Of a DNA stretch of 39,381 nt, positions 23,476 through 33,598 are shown one piece after another. Made by a program: the position numbers and the translations under genes. The first letter of the stretch is position 1, and every line of letters begins with the position of its first letter. The notes under the pieces are model-generated. The model was not told where the DNA came from, did no database searches, and was given only the letters and a program-made list of their open reading frames with translations. Source of the DNA: Lachnospiraceae bacterium (lineage in GTDB: Bacteria > Bacillota > Clostridia > Lachnospirales > Lachnospiraceae); assembly GCA_022769005.1 (NCBI GenBank), contig JALEKK010000009.1:1-39381 (forward strand), read 5' to 3'.

Positions 23476-26400
23476 TGCTTCTTAAGAAGTTGGAAATATA
23501 TGGATTTAAATCATTTGCGGACAAGTTTACATTTGATTTCAAAGAAGGAATAACATGTATAGTCGGTCCCAACGGTTCGGGTAAGAGTAATGTATCCGAT
23601 GCCGTACGTTGGGTGCTGGGAGAGCAGTCCGCAAAGAGTCTTCGCGGATCAAAGATGGAAGATATAATCTTTGCGGGTACGGAAGTCAGAAAACCGGTGG
23701 GATTTGCAAGTGTGTCCATATATTTTGACAATTCGGACAGAAGTTTGAATTTGCCATATGACGAGGTTGTCGTATCCAGGCGCATATACCGTTCCGGAGA
23801 AAGTGAATACAGGATAAACGGGGCCGCATGCAGACTTAAGGATATTGAAGAACTGTTCTATGATACAGGCGTGGGTCAGGAAGGTTATTCAATAATAGGA
23901 CAGGGAAGAATAGACAGAATTCTAAGCGGTAAAAAAGACGACAAAAGAGAATTATTTGAAGAGGCTGCAAGTATAGTCACATTTAAAAAGAGAAAAGAGA
24001 AGGCAATTAAGGAACTGAAAGCGGAAGAAGAAAATCTTATGCGTATAAGGGATATAACGGCCGAACTCGAAACAAGACTTAAACCGCTTAAAGAGGCCTC
24101 GGAAAGCGCAAGGAAATATTTAAGCTTATATGAAGAAATAAAAGAATTCGACTGCTCTTTATATGTGCTTAAATCCGATTTATACAGAAAGGATTTGAGT
24201 AAATATAACGGGCTGTTGGCAGAAGCACAGTCACAATATGACGATGCTTATAATAAACTTGAAGAAGCAAAAGCAGAATATTCAACGATTGAAGAAGCCG
24301 TTGTTGCCGTTGAATCGGAAGAAGAAAAGCAAAGAGAATATTCAAAGGACCTCATGGAAAAAATTGCGGAAATTCAAACAAAGCTGACATTGCATGAGGA
24401 AAAAATATCTTCTTACGAAAAAAGGAAAGCAGAGCTTGAAGAAACACTGTCGGCTCTTTGTTCTGACAAAAAGCATAAAGAGGCGGAAACAGAAGAGATA
24501 GATAAAGAATATGCGGACATAAAGAAAAAAATAACGGACACGGCCGTTAAAGAATCGGATTTGATATTAAAAAAAGAAATTCTGCAGAAGAAAAGCGAAA
24601 GCATCTCAGTCAATAAGCGTTCACTGTCGGAAGACATGATAGAATGCGTAAGATCTCAGGCTCGTATAAGAAGCGAAATCGAAAATGCGGAATATAACAT
24701 TAAGGTTTTAAATGAGAGATTAAACAGCGCAAATGACAGCCGAAAATGTTTAAATCAGGATATGAAAAGGCTGTCCGAATCCGTAACGGAAGCCGAAAAT
24801 GAGCGTGCAAGATTAATAAACAATCTCGCCGTATTGGAAAATAAAAGGCTGTCTTTAAAAGATGAAACAGACAAACTCAAATCAGATGAAGCCGAAATTT
24901 ATACGGAAGTTAATAATAACCAAAGCATGTTATTAAAGAGTAAATCCGAGCTTTCAGCATTACGCGGCATCTCAGAGCGATACGAAGGTTATGTTAGAAG
25001 CGTAAGGCGTGTTATGGAACTTGCGGCGGATAATAAAAATATAACAGGCGTTATTGCGGATATCATTTCGACGGATAAGAAATATGAAATTGCGGTTGAA
25101 ACGGCATTCGGAAACAGATTACAAAATATTATTACGGAAGATGAAAAGACTGCAAAGGATGTAATCGACATTCTGGTGAAAGAAAAAGCGGGAAGGGCAA
25201 CTTTTATACCTATTTCATCCGTAAAATGCATTGAGAAGAAAATAAGCGACAGGTATTTATCGGAACCGGGAGTAATCGGTACATGTGATTCGGTAATTAA
25301 AACCGACGAAAGATTTAAAAAAATCATAAAAAGCATGGTTTCAAATGTTGTAATTGTCGACAATGCGGATAACGGCATTGCGCTTCAAAAGAAGAGTGAT
25401 TATTCTCTCAGAATAGTTACTTTGCGAGGAGAATTGCTTAATCCGGGAGGTTCCATTACCGGAGGATCATTTAAACATAATGACAACTTACTGTCCAGAA
25501 ATAACAGAATTGCGGAACTTGTTAAAGAGATTAATTCTTTACAGCTTATATATAATGAAAGCGCAGAGAAATCAAAAGATATAATTTCAAAGATTAATGC
25601 CTTGCAAAAAGAAGAGAGCGAAATAAATAAACGTATTTCAGACTGCCGCACTTCAATCGAAATTTCCGGAAATAACATTAATAATATGAACATGTCCTTG
25701 ACTAAATTAAAATCCGAAATTGAAAATGAAAATGCATCTGATTTGGGAAATCTTTTGTTAAAGCATAAAAATAATTTGGTGAAGAAAAAAGACGAATTGG
25801 ACTCACTTGAAAGAGAAGAAGAATCAATTAAGTCGGATAATAACAGAATTGTCCTTGAATCGGAAGAAATAAATTCCGAAATTGACGAACTAAACAGTAC
25901 ATTATCTGACGTTAACATTGAAAAAACCGAACTGTCGGGCAAGGCGGAATATCTTAATAATCTTAAAACCAGAATTAAAAATGAAATAAATAATCTGGAA
26001 AACAATGCAAAGAATATTCGAAAGCAAATAAATAATCTGATAACCGAAACGGATGAATGCAGCAATATAATCAGAACCGAAACAGAAAATCTGAAAGAAA
26101 AGAAGAAAGAGGCATTTAAACTTAATTCAGATATCGAGGAATATGTAAACAGAAGGAAAAAATACACGGACAAATTGAAGGAATCGGCTCTTATTCGAGA
26201 GTCTCTGTCTGAACAAATATCAATGTATGACAAAGAAATATCCGGGATTATATCTAAAATCGAAAAAATCGAATACGAATCGGAGAAGATTACCGAATAT
26301 ATGTGGTCTGAGTATGAATTGACATATTCGTACGCAAAGAAGAAAAGTAATCCGAAATATGATAATATAAACGATATTACCGCGAATATTAAGGACTTGA

Positions 26401-27017
26401 AGGATAAAATAAAATTACTCGGGAATGTTAATGTAAATGCAATAGATGAATATAATCATGTCAAAGAAAGATATGATTTTCTGACAGCTCAGTACGGTGA
26501 TTTAATCGAAGCCGCTTCTTCTCTTAAAAAGATTATTTCGGATTTAGACAGAGAGATGCGTAAGCAGTTTGAATACAGTTTCGAACAAATAAGGGTAAGT
26601 TTTAAAAAGACCTTCAGAAGTCTGTTCGGAGGCGGGACGGCCGGTATTGAATTGGAGAATACGGAAGATGTTTTAGAGTCGGATATTATAATTACCGCAA
26701 GACCTCCGGGCAAAAAATTAACCGACATGATACAGTTGTCAGGCGGCGAGAGAGCTTTAACCGCCATTGCGCTGCTGTTTGCCATTCAAAATCTGAAGCC
26801 GTCGCCGTTTTGCCTTTTGGATGAAATAGAGGCTGCGCTTGATGATGCGAATGTTGTAAGATTTGCCGATTATTTACACAGATTATCCGATAATACCCAA
26901 TTTATTGTTATCACTCACAGAAGGGGGACAATGAATGAAGCGGACAGATTATACGGTATAACAATGCAGGAAAAGGGCGTTTCTAAACTTGTATCTGTTG
27001 AATTAGAAAAACGATAG
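23475..27017 (+). CDS. smc: Chromosome partition protein SMC
   Basis: This 1180-residue protein is full length. Walker A is GPNGSGKS at residues 31-38. Long coiled coils of about 330 residues flank a hinge near residues 515-670 (ITGVIADIIS to LNPGGSITGGSF). The ABC signature LSGGERA begins at 1088 and Walker B FCLLDE at 1112-1117. As a dimer with ScpA and ScpB it organises and segregates the chromosome. The codon stock changes at no point and no frameshift is seen. The operon with rnc and ftsY is classical for Firmicutes. Confidence 0.98.
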   Translation: MLLKKLEIYGFKSFADKFTFDFKEGITCIVGPNGSGKSNVSDAVRWVLGEQSAKSLRGSKMEDIIFAGTEVRKPVGFASVSIYFDNSDRSLNLPYDEVVVSRRIYRSGESEYRINGAACRLKDIEELFYDTGVGQEGYSIIGQGRIDRILSGKKDDKRELFEEAASIVTFKKRKEKAIKELKAEEENLMRIRDITAELETRLKPLKEASESARKYLSLYEEIKEFDCSLYVLKSDLYRKDLSKYNGLLAEAQSQYDDAYNKLEEAKAEYSTIEEAVVAVESEEEKQREYSKDLMEKIAEIQTKLTLHEEKISSYEKRKAELEETLSALCSDKKHKEAETEEIDKEYADIKKKITDTAVKESDLILKKEILQKKSESISVNKRSLSEDMIECVRSQARIRSEIENAEYNIKVLNERLNSANDSRKCLNQDMKRLSESVTEAENERARLINNLAVLENKRLSLKDETDKLKSDEAEIYTEVNNNQSMLLKSKSELSALRGISERYEGYVRSVRRVMELAADNKNITGVIADIISTDKKYEIAVETAFGNRLQNIITEDEKTAKDVIDILVKEKAGRATFIPISSVKCIEKKISDRYLSEPGVIGTCDSVIKTDERFKKIIKSMVSNVVIVDNADNGIALQKKSDYSLRIVTLRGELLNPGGSITGGSFKHNDNLLSRNNRIAELVKEINSLQLIYNESAEKSKDIISKINALQKEESEINKRISDCRTSIEISGNNINNMNMSLTKLKSEIENENASDLGNLLLKHKNNLVKKKDELDSLEREEESIKSDNNRIVLESEEINSEIDELNSTLSDVNIEKTELSGKAEYLNNLKTRIKNEINNLENNAKNIRKQINNLITETDECSNIIRTETENLKEKKKEAFKLNSDIEEYVNRRKKYTDKLKESALIRESLSEQISMYDKEISGIISKIEKIEYESEKITEYMWSEYELTYSYAKKKSNPKYDNINDITANIKDLKDKIKLLGNVNVNAIDEYNHVKERYDFLTAQYGDLIEAASSLKKIISDLDREMRKQFEYSFEQIRVSFKKTFRSLFGGGTAGIELENTEDVLESDIIITARPPGKKLTDMIQLSGGERALTAIALLFAIQNLKPSPFCLLDEIEAALDDANVVRFADYLHRLSDNTQFIVITHRRGTMNEADRLYGITMQEKGVSKLVSVELEKR

Positions 27018-27025
27018 GAGATGTT

Positions 27026-28447
27026 ATGGGATTTTTTTCAAAATTAAAAGCCGGATTAAGTAAGACAAGAGCAAATATCATATCCGGATTTAATAATGTT
27101 TTTTCAGGCAGAAGCGCCATAGATGACGATTTCTACGACGATCTTGAAGAAATAATGATAATGGGCGACATGGGAGTAAGAGCCACTGATGAAATTCTTG
27201 AAGATTTAAGAGAAAAGGTCAAAAAAAATAAAATTAAAGAGCCGTCAGAATGCAGACAGTTACTCATTGATTCCATAAGAGAAAAAATGGATATAGGCGA
27301 GAATGAATACAGATTTGAAAATGAAAAGTCAGTATTGCTCGTTATCGGAGTTAACGGTGTCGGAAAGACGACTTCCGTCGGTAAATTGGCTTCAACATTC
27401 AAGGCACAAGGCAAAAAAGTACTTCTTGCGGCGGCGGATACGTTCAGAGCGGGTGCAATCGAACAGCTTAAAGTTTGGGCCGAGCGAAGCGGAGTTGATA
27501 TTATTGCACAAGCCGAAGGTTCAGACCCGGCGGCTGTGGTATTCGACTCTGTTCAGGCGGCTAAAGCGCGAGATGTTGATATTTTAATTGCCGATACGGC
27601 AGGTCGACTCCACAATAAGAAAAATCTTATGAATGAACTGTCAAAAATAAACAGAGTAATAGACAGGGAATATCCGGGAGTGTACAGAGAAAATCTTATT
27701 GTTCTCGATGCCACAACAGGACAGAATGCAATTCAGCAGCTTAGAGAATTTAACGATGTAACCGATATTACCGGTATTATTCTTACGAAGATGGACGGCA
27801 CGGCAAAGGGCGGAATCGTGGTTGCCATTCAGGCGGAATTCGGTATCCCTGTTAAATATATCGGTGTGGGTGAAAAAATAGAGGATCTTCAGAAATTTGA
27901 TTCAAACAGCTTTGTGGAAGCGTTATTTGATGATTCCGATACAGAAAGAGACGACTCGGAAGAGGAGGAAGCAGCGGAAGAAACAAACAGCGAATTACCG
28001 GAAGAGCTTGAATCGGAAGATCGTCCTGATGATACGGGTGACGAGTACCTTGAGGCGGACAGCGCAGAAAAAGCAAGTGAAAATACTTCTGAGGATGAGG
28101 AAGAATTATCCGCGTTTGAACTGGGTCAAATTTTCAAAGACGGAATGGGCGACATACTTTCCGCAAACAATATTGATATTTCGGACAGCGATAATAATGC
28201 GGAAGAAGATGCGGAGAAAGAAAATACCGCTGATAAGAATGACAATGCAGATATTGTTTACGATAATACTTCCGGTACGGAAGATTCAATTTCCGAACAG
28301 GAAGAATTCCATGCTTCAGACAATATAAGCGATACGGAAAATACGGAAAACATCGCGGAAGTTGTGTCTGAAGATTTAACAAACGACGAAGACAATTCGG
28401 AAGAACCTAAGAAAAAGAAAGGGTTCTTCAGTTGGTTCAGAAAATAA
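27026..28447 (+). CDS. ftsY: Signal recognition particle receptor FtsY with acidic C-terminal extension
   Basis: Residues 1-20 ([20 protein letters not shown]) are the amphipathic membrane-targeting helix that directly precedes the NG domain. GTPase motifs are GVNGVGKTT (108-116), DTAGR (190-194), TKMD (254-257) and GVGEK (280-284). The NG domain ends near residue 301. After it comes a 172-residue tail very rich in Glu, Asp and Ser, ending [15 protein letters not shown]. Family members of this length normally carry the acidic region in front of the NG domain; here it is behind. The protein docks ribosome-SRP complexes at the membrane. It is 8 bases downstream of smc. Confidence 0.96.
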   Translation: MGFFSKLKAGLSKTRANIISGFNNVFSGRSAIDDDFYDDLEEIMIMGDMGVRATDEILEDLREKVKKNKIKEPSECRQLLIDSIREKMDIGENEYRFENEKSVLLVIGVNGVGKTTSVGKLASTFKAQGKKVLLAAADTFRAGAIEQLKVWAERSGVDIIAQAEGSDPAAVVFDSVQAAKARDVDILIADTAGRLHNKKNLMNELSKINRVIDREYPGVYRENLIVLDATTGQNAIQQLREFNDVTDITGIILTKMDGTAKGGIVVAIQAEFGIPVKYIGVGEKIEDLQKFDSNSFVEALFDDSDTERDDSEEEEAAEETNSELPEELESEDRPDDTGDEYLEADSAEKASENTSEDEEELSAFELGQIFKDGMGDILSANNIDISDSDNNAEEDAEKENTADKNDNADIVYDNTSGTEDSISEQEEFHASDNISDTENTENIAEVVSEDLTNDEDNSEEPKKKKGFFSWFRK

Positions 28448-28468
28448 AATATAAGTAGGGCAATAATT

Positions 28469-29686
28469 ATGGAAGAGTTTACATTAGAGAAGTTTAAAGA
28501 GGCAGCCGAAAAAGTAAAAGAGGTAACTGCAGGAACACCGCTTATACACAGCGAATTTTTCAGCGACATGTGCGGCAATGAAGTTTATTTAAAGCCGGAA
28601 AACATGCAGTTTACCGGTGCATATAAATTAAGAGGCGCATATTACAAAATCAGCACAATGACGGACGAAGAAAGAAAAAAAGGGTTAATTACCGCTTCTG
28701 CCGGAAATCATGCCCAGGGAGTTGCATATGCCGCGTCAAAGTACGGTGTAAAGGCAACGGTGGTTATGCCTACCAACACGCCTTTGATTAAGGTAAACAG
28801 AACAAAGGGATACGGAGCCGAGGTGGTTCTTTACGGAGACGTATATGACGAATCATGCAGTTATGCAATGAAATTGGCAAAGGAACAGGGACTTACATTT
28901 GTACATCCGTTTAATGATTTGGATGTTGCCACAGGACAGTCATCCGTTGCAATGGAGATATTGGATGAGCTTCCGGATGCCGACTATATTCTTGTTCCGG
29001 TAGGCGGCGGCGGACTCGTTACCGGTGTTGCCACATTGGTAAAGATGATTTCTCCGAGAACGAAAGTTATTGCCGTTGAACCTGAGGGTGCCAACTGTTT
29101 GCAGGAGTCAATTAAAGCGGGACATGTTGTAACACTTCCTGAGATTAACACCATAGCCGACGGTACGGCCGTTAAAACACCGGGAGATAAGCTTTTTCCG
29201 TATATAGCGGAAAATATCGACGATGTTATTACGGTTCCCGATGAAGAACTTATAGTTGCATTTTTGGACATGGTAGAAAACCATAAAATGATAGTTGAAA
29301 ATTCCGGACTGCTTTCTGTTGCCGCCACCAAGCATATTCATGCAACAGGTAAGAAAATAGTATCCATACTTTCCGGAGGAAATATGGATGTCATAACCAT
29401 GTCATCTGTTGTACAGCAGGGACTTGTGCTTAGAAGCAGAATATTTACGGTATCCGTACTCCTTCCGGATAAACCGGGCGAGTTGGTGAAGGTTTCGGAA
29501 ATAATTGCCAAAGCAAAGGGAAATGTAATTAAACTTGCACATAACCAGTTTGTAAGTATTAACAGAAATGCAGCGGTTGAATTGAGAATTACAATCGAAG
29601 CATTCGGTAACGAACACAAAAACGAAATTGTTGCGGCTCTTGAGGCCGGAGGTTTAAAACCTCGTCTTGTTAAAGTCAGAATGTAA
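28469..29686 (+). CDS. ilvA: Threonine ammonia-lyase (biosynthetic/catabolic short type with ACT domain)
   Basis: The 405-residue pyridoxal phosphate enzyme has Lys53 in AYKLRGA as cofactor site, SAGNHAQG near 79-86 for the phosphate, and the glycine loop VGGGGLVTGVA near residue 175. The last 75 residues (VSVLLPDKPGELVKVSEIIA) are a single ACT domain, likely for amino acid control. It turns threonine into 2-oxobutanoate and ammonia. It lies 21 bases after ftsY with a modest AGTAGGG site and probably uses readthrough. The tdcB name is equally defensible. Confidence 0.9.
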   Translation: MEEFTLEKFKEAAEKVKEVTAGTPLIHSEFFSDMCGNEVYLKPENMQFTGAYKLRGAYYKISTMTDEERKKGLITASAGNHAQGVAYAASKYGVKATVVMPTNTPLIKVNRTKGYGAEVVLYGDVYDESCSYAMKLAKEQGLTFVHPFNDLDVATGQSSVAMEILDELPDADYILVPVGGGGLVTGVATLVKMISPRTKVIAVEPEGANCLQESIKAGHVVTLPEINTIADGTAVKTPGDKLFPYIAENIDDVITVPDEELIVAFLDMVENHKMIVENSGLLSVAATKHIHATGKKIVSILSGGNMDVITMSSVVQQGLVLRSRIFTVSVLLPDKPGELVKVSEIIAKAKGNVIKLAHNQFVSINRNAAVELRITIEAFGNEHKNEIVAALEAGGLKPRLVKVRM

Positions 29687-29694
29687 TGTTTTAA

Positions 29695-29732
29695 CCCCTG
29701 TTTGACATTTTTCAAGCAGGGTGTTATTATTC
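29695..29732 (+). terminator. Terminator after ilvA
   Basis: CCCTGTTTGA 29696-29705 pairs with TCAAGCAGGG 29712-29721 (one G-U pair), followed by the T-rich TGTTATTATT. The T tract is broken by G and A, so it may be leaky. Confidence 0.65.
29702..29730 (+). promoter_or_regulatory. Promoter of the his operon, nested in the terminator
   Basis: TTGACA 29702-29707 and TATTAT 29725-29730 are separated by exactly 17 bases. The -35 uses the 5' arm and loop of the terminator stem, and the 3' arm lies in the spacer. The transcript would start near 29737 with a leader of about 107 bases. Confidence 0.75.
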
Positions 29733-29785
29733 TTAACATACTTTATTACTTTATCATGCTAAACCAGTAAAGAAATATTATTAAA

Positions 29786-29814
29786 CGGGAAAAGCCCGCA
29801 TGATTGCGGTTTTT
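29786..29814 (+). promoter_or_regulatory. Competing hairpins and terminator in the hisZ leader
   Basis: CCGCA 29796-29800 pairs with TGCGG 29805-29809, followed by TTTTT 29810-29814, an intrinsic terminator 30 bases before hisZ. CGGG 29786-29789 can instead pair with CCCG 29795-29798, which overlaps the terminator stem. The arrangement suits attenuation. There is no T-box sequence and no leader peptide rich in histidine codons that I can see. Confidence 0.5.
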
Positions 29815-29843
29815 ATATTTAACATAAATGCGAGGGGATTGTT

Positions 29844-31055
29844 ATGAAAAAAGATTTATTACATACGCCGGAAGGAGTAAGAGACATATACGGCAGAGAA
29901 TGTCTGGAAAAAAGAAAGATTACGGATGCGCTTGAAAATGTGTGTAGTAATTTTGGATTCAACAACATAGATACGCCTACATTTGAATTTTTCGATGTAT
30001 TTAATCAGGAAAGAGGAACCATCCCTTCAAATGAGATGTTTAAGTTTTTTGATCATCATGGGAACACCTTGGTGCTGAGACCGGATGTAACTCCCGCAAT
30101 AGCACGATGTGCCGCAAAATATTTTATGAATACGGAAACCCCGGTTAAGCTGTTTTATACAGAAGATGTATTTATTAATTATGAAAATGCCTACAGAGGA
30201 CAGTTAAAAGAGACCACGACCGTAGGTGCGGAGCTTATAGGAAACGGCACCGAAGATGAAGATTTCGAAATAATATGTCTTGCCATAGACTGTTTAAAAA
30301 AGAGCGGGCTCGAGAACTTCCAGGTTGAAGTGGGAAATGTAAGCTTTTACAACGGATTAATAGGAGAAGTCTGTACGACGAAGGACGAAAAAGAAGAGTT
30401 GACCAATCTTATAATGGACAAAAACTTCCTGGCGGTTGAAGAGCTTTTGGATGAACTCAACTGTGATGAATCGGTAAAACAGGCGTTGCTTGCATTACCG
30501 GGGCTTTTCGGACTTGAAGCCGATGTTTTGGATAAGGCAAGAGAACTGACCGACAATGAAACAAGCCTTGCAGCAATAGATCATCTTTCAAAGCTGTATA
30601 ATAAGCTTTGTCAATACGGATACGGTAAGTATATATCTTTTGATATCGGCGCATTGAACGAGCATATGTATTATACGGGCGTTATATTTAAGGCATATAC
30701 ATTCGGAACGGGAAATGCGGTATTAAGCGGCGGAAGATATGATAATCTCATAGGACAGTTCGGTAGGGACAGGGCTTCAATCGGATTTTCATTGTCCGTG
30801 GACAGACTGATTGATGCAATTAAAAGACAAAATATTCCGATTTATCTTAAAAAGAAAGGCTCACTTATAGTATATGACAAAGTTTCGTCGGACATGGCGT
30901 TTATTGAAGCGGTAACGCTTAGAAATAACGGAATGCGGGCAGGACTGTACCCTTTAAACGGGGATAAAGATATATACAGAAACCTTGCTTTAAGTGAAAA
31001 TTATGAAAAAATAACATTTATAGAAAATAATGAAAGAAAGGAGGAGATTATATGA
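29844..31055 (+). CDS. hisZ: ATP phosphoribosyltransferase regulatory subunit HisZ
   Basis: A 403-residue paralogue of histidyl-tRNA synthetase. It has [10 protein letters not shown] at the start, [16 protein letters not shown] (motif 2 region) and [13 protein letters not shown] near residue 295. It lacks the tRNA-binding C-terminal domain of the synthetase. HisZ forms the octameric first enzyme with the short HisG and gives it feedback control by histidine. The next gene is the short HisG, overlapped by 4 bases. Confidence 0.93.
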   Translation: MKKDLLHTPEGVRDIYGRECLEKRKITDALENVCSNFGFNNIDTPTFEFFDVFNQERGTIPSNEMFKFFDHHGNTLVLRPDVTPAIARCAAKYFMNTETPVKLFYTEDVFINYENAYRGQLKETTTVGAELIGNGTEDEDFEIICLAIDCLKKSGLENFQVEVGNVSFYNGLIGEVCTTKDEKEELTNLIMDKNFLAVEELLDELNCDESVKQALLALPGLFGLEADVLDKARELTDNETSLAAIDHLSKLYNKLCQYGYGKYISFDIGALNEHMYYTGVIFKAYTFGTGNAVLSGGRYDNLIGQFGRDRASIGFSLSVDRLIDAIKRQNIPIYLKKKGSLIVYDKVSSDMAFIEAVTLRNNGMRAGLYPLNGDKDIYRNLALSENYEKITFIENNERKEEII

Positions 31056-31687
31056 GATATCTGACAATTGCGCTTGCAAAGGGCAGGCTCGCAGATCATG
31101 CCGTGGAATTATTTGAAAAAATAGGTATTACATGTGAGGAAATGAAAGATAAAGATACGAGAAAGCTTATATTTACAAATGAAGAGCTTAAAATCAAATT
31201 CTTTTTATCAAAACCGAGCGATGTACCGACATATGTGGAATACGGTGCCGCAGATATTGGTATAGTAGGAAAAGATACCATACTTGAAGAAAACAGAAGA
31301 CTGTTTGAAGTGTTGGATCTGGGAATAGGAAAATGCAAAATGTGTGTATGCGGTCCGGAAAGTGCGGCGGAAAAACTCAATAATCATGAATTGATAAGGG
31401 TTGCAACAAAGTATCCTAATATTGCGAAGAATTATTTCTTTGACAAAAAAAGACAAACGGTTGAAATTATAAAATTAAACGGATCTGTTGAGCTTGCGCC
31501 TCTTGTGGGACTTTCGGAAGTAATAGTCGATATAGTAGAAACCGGAAGCACGCTTAGAGAAAACGGCCTTAAGGTGCTTGAGGAGGTATGCCCTTTGTCG
31601 GCAAGAGTTGTGGTTAATCAGGTAAGTATGAAAATGGAAAATGAGCGTATTGCACGAATTATAGATAATATCAGGGAGGTCATATAA
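31052..31687 (+). CDS. hisG: ATP phosphoribosyltransferase, short form HisG
   Basis: The 211-residue protein lacks the C-terminal regulatory domain of long HisG, as expected beside hisZ. It starts [20 protein letters not shown] and has [14 protein letters not shown] and [14 protein letters not shown], the phosphoribosyl pyrophosphate binding loop. It links ATP and phosphoribosyl pyrophosphate, the first histidine step. AAAGGAGG precedes the ATG within hisZ. Confidence 0.97.
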   Translation: MRYLTIALAKGRLADHAVELFEKIGITCEEMKDKDTRKLIFTNEELKIKFFLSKPSDVPTYVEYGAADIGIVGKDTILEENRRLFEVLDLGIGKCKMCVCGPESAAEKLNNHELIRVATKYPNIAKNYFFDKKRQTVEIIKLNGSVELAPLVGLSEVIVDIVETGSTLRENGLKVLEEVCPLSARVVVNQVSMKMENERIARIIDNIREVI

Positions 31688-32985
31688 TGAAAGTTGTTAA
31701 TATTAACGAAGATTCCATCAAAGATTTATTAAAAAGTCTTTTAAAAAGAAGTCCGATAAATTACAGAGAGCAGGAAGAAGCCGTAAATAATATTTTAACA
31801 AATGTAAAGGACAACGGAGACCTTGCCTTATTTGAATACACTGAAAAATTCGACAAGGTTAAACTGACGGCTGAGACAATTAAAGTTACGGACGAAGAAA
31901 TAGAGGAAGCTTACGCCGAAACTGATGATGAACTCATAAGAGTAATCAGACTCGCCATGAAAAATATAAAAGAATATCATGAAATGCAGAAAGAGGAGAG
32001 TTGGTTTGATTCTAAGCCTGACGGAACGATCCTGGGACAGAAAATTACTCCTTTAAGCAGGGTAGGCGTATATGTTCCCGGCGGAAAAGCCGCATATCCT
32101 TCATCCGTATTAATGAATGTAATACCGGCAAAGGTTGCGGGAGTTGATGAGATTATTATGTGTACTCCTCCGGGACGCGACGGAAAAGTATATCCTACGA
32201 CTCTTGTAAGCGCCAAAGAAGCCGGCGTCGATACAATATATAAAGTCGGAGGCGCTCAGGCCATAGGAGCGCTTGCGTACGGAACGGAATCAATACCGCA
32301 GGTGGATAAGATTGTCGGACCGGGCAATATATTTGTTGCATTGGCCAAAAAAGCAGTATTTGGATATACGGGTATTGATTCGGTAGCCGGTCCGTCGGAA
32401 ATCCTCGTACTTGCCGATGAGACGGCCAATCCGAGATATGTTGCGGCCGATTTACTCTCTCAGGCAGAGCATGACCAGCTTGCGTCGGCAATTCTTGTTA
32501 CAACGAGTTTGGAAGTTGCGGAAAAAGTACAGTCAGAGATTGAAGGATTTGTAAAAAATCTCGAAAGAAAAGACATTATTCAGGCATCCTTGGATAATTA
32601 CGGATATATACTGATTGCGGAGGATATGGATACGGCAATTGATGCGGTAAATGCAATAGCGTCGGAACACCTGGAAATCGTAACAAAGGATCCTTTCGGA
32701 ACCATGACAAAAGTCAGAAATGCAGGCGCCATATTCCTCGGTGAATCAAGTTCCGAACCACTGGGAGACTATTTTGCCGGACCTAACCATGTTCTTCCGA
32801 CAAACGGTACGGCAAGATTTTTCTCTCCTCTCGGCGTGGATACATTTGTTAAAAAATCAAGCATTATTTCATATTCAAGAGATGCTTTGAGAAAGATTCA
32901 CCAAGATATTGAGACATTTGCAAATGCGGAAGGTTTAACGGCTCATGCAAATTCAATCAAAGTCAGATTTGAAAATGAGGAATGA
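31687..32985 (+). CDS. hisD: Histidinol dehydrogenase
   Basis: The 432-residue zinc enzyme is full length. Landmarks are VGVYVPGGKAAYPSSVLMN, VGGAQAIGALAYGTESIPQV, LLSQAEHDQ (zinc ligands Gln and His), SEHLEI (catalytic region) and GPNHVLPT. It performs the last two oxidations to histidine. ATG 31687 overlaps the hisG stop by one base. Confidence 0.97.
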   Translation: MKVVNINEDSIKDLLKSLLKRSPINYREQEEAVNNILTNVKDNGDLALFEYTEKFDKVKLTAETIKVTDEEIEEAYAETDDELIRVIRLAMKNIKEYHEMQKEESWFDSKPDGTILGQKITPLSRVGVYVPGGKAAYPSSVLMNVIPAKVAGVDEIIMCTPPGRDGKVYPTTLVSAKEAGVDTIYKVGGAQAIGALAYGTESIPQVDKIVGPGNIFVALAKKAVFGYTGIDSVAGPSEILVLADETANPRYVAADLLSQAEHDQLASAILVTTSLEVAEKVQSEIEGFVKNLERKDIIQASLDNYGYILIAEDMDTAIDAVNAIASEHLEIVTKDPFGTMTKVRNAGAIFLGESSSEPLGDYFAGPNHVLPTNGTARFFSPLGVDTFVKKSSIISYSRDALRKIHQDIETFANAEGLTAHANSIKVRFENEE

Positions 32986-32992
32986 TCAGGCT

Positions 32993-33586
32993 ATGGATAA
33001 TTACAGAACAGCGACTATACAAAGGAAAACGAATGAAACCGATATAGAGATAACCGTTAATCTTGACGGAACAGGCAAGGGAGAGGTAAGTACGGGAATC
33101 GGATTTTTCGATCATATGCTTTTAAGTTTTGCAAAACACGGTTTATTCGATCTTAATGTAAAAGTAAGAGGTGACTTAAACGTGGATTGTCATCATACAA
33201 TTGAAGACACGGGCATTGTACTCGGTATGGCAATTGAAAAAGCTTTGGGAGATAAAAAGGGAATAAAAAGATACGGTTCATGCATACTTCCGATGGATGA
33301 GGCGTTGGTGCTTACGGCGGTTGATTTATCCGGAAGACCTTATCTTGTATTCGACTGCGATTATACGGCTCCGATGATCGGCGAATACGACACTCAAATG
33401 ACAAGAGAGTTCTTCTATGCCGTAACTTATAACGCAAAGATGAACCTGCATATTAAAAAAATACACGGAATAAACGACCATCATACGGTTGAGGCATGCT
33501 ATAAATCATTTGCGAAGTCTCTTATGGAAGCGGTTTCCGTAAATCCGAGAATAACGGATGTATTATCGACCAAGGGTACCATTTAA
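32993..33586 (+). CDS. hisB: Imidazoleglycerol-phosphate dehydratase
   Basis: I start it at ATG 32993 (MDNYRTATIQRKTNETDIEI), giving 197 residues, the normal size of a stand-alone dehydratase; in-frame ATGs at 32945 and 32975 lie inside hisD or lack a binding site. Manganese-binding motifs HHTIEDTGI and DHHTVEACYK are present, with GIGFFDHML near the start. It removes water from imidazoleglycerol phosphate. There is no phosphatase domain. Confidence 0.95.
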   Translation: MDNYRTATIQRKTNETDIEITVNLDGTGKGEVSTGIGFFDHMLLSFAKHGLFDLNVKVRGDLNVDCHHTIEDTGIVLGMAIEKALGDKKGIKRYGSCILPMDEALVLTAVDLSGRPYLVFDCDYTAPMIGEYDTQMTREFFYAVTYNAKMNLHIKKIHGINDHHTVEACYKSFAKSLMEAVSVNPRITDVLSTKGTI

Positions 33587-33598
33587 AGGAGAATATAT

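Noticed and set aside
25400-26233. Long open frame (277 codons) on the minus strand inside smc
   Set aside because: It is a mirror of the biased, Glu/Lys/Ser-rich coiled-coil coding sequence. Its product is a serine/leucine/phenylalanine-rich string without a ribosome binding site or family resemblance.
29754-29774. Similarity of AAACCAGTAAAG in the hisZ leader to ACCAGTAAGGAGG at the IS start, suggesting an old IS end
   Set aside because: Only about 10 bases match and the rest of the IS end is not present; likely chance in AT-rich DNA.
29740-29780. T-box riboswitch before the his operon
   Set aside because: The conserved T-box sequence and stem I features are absent from the roughly 107-base leader, which is also too short.
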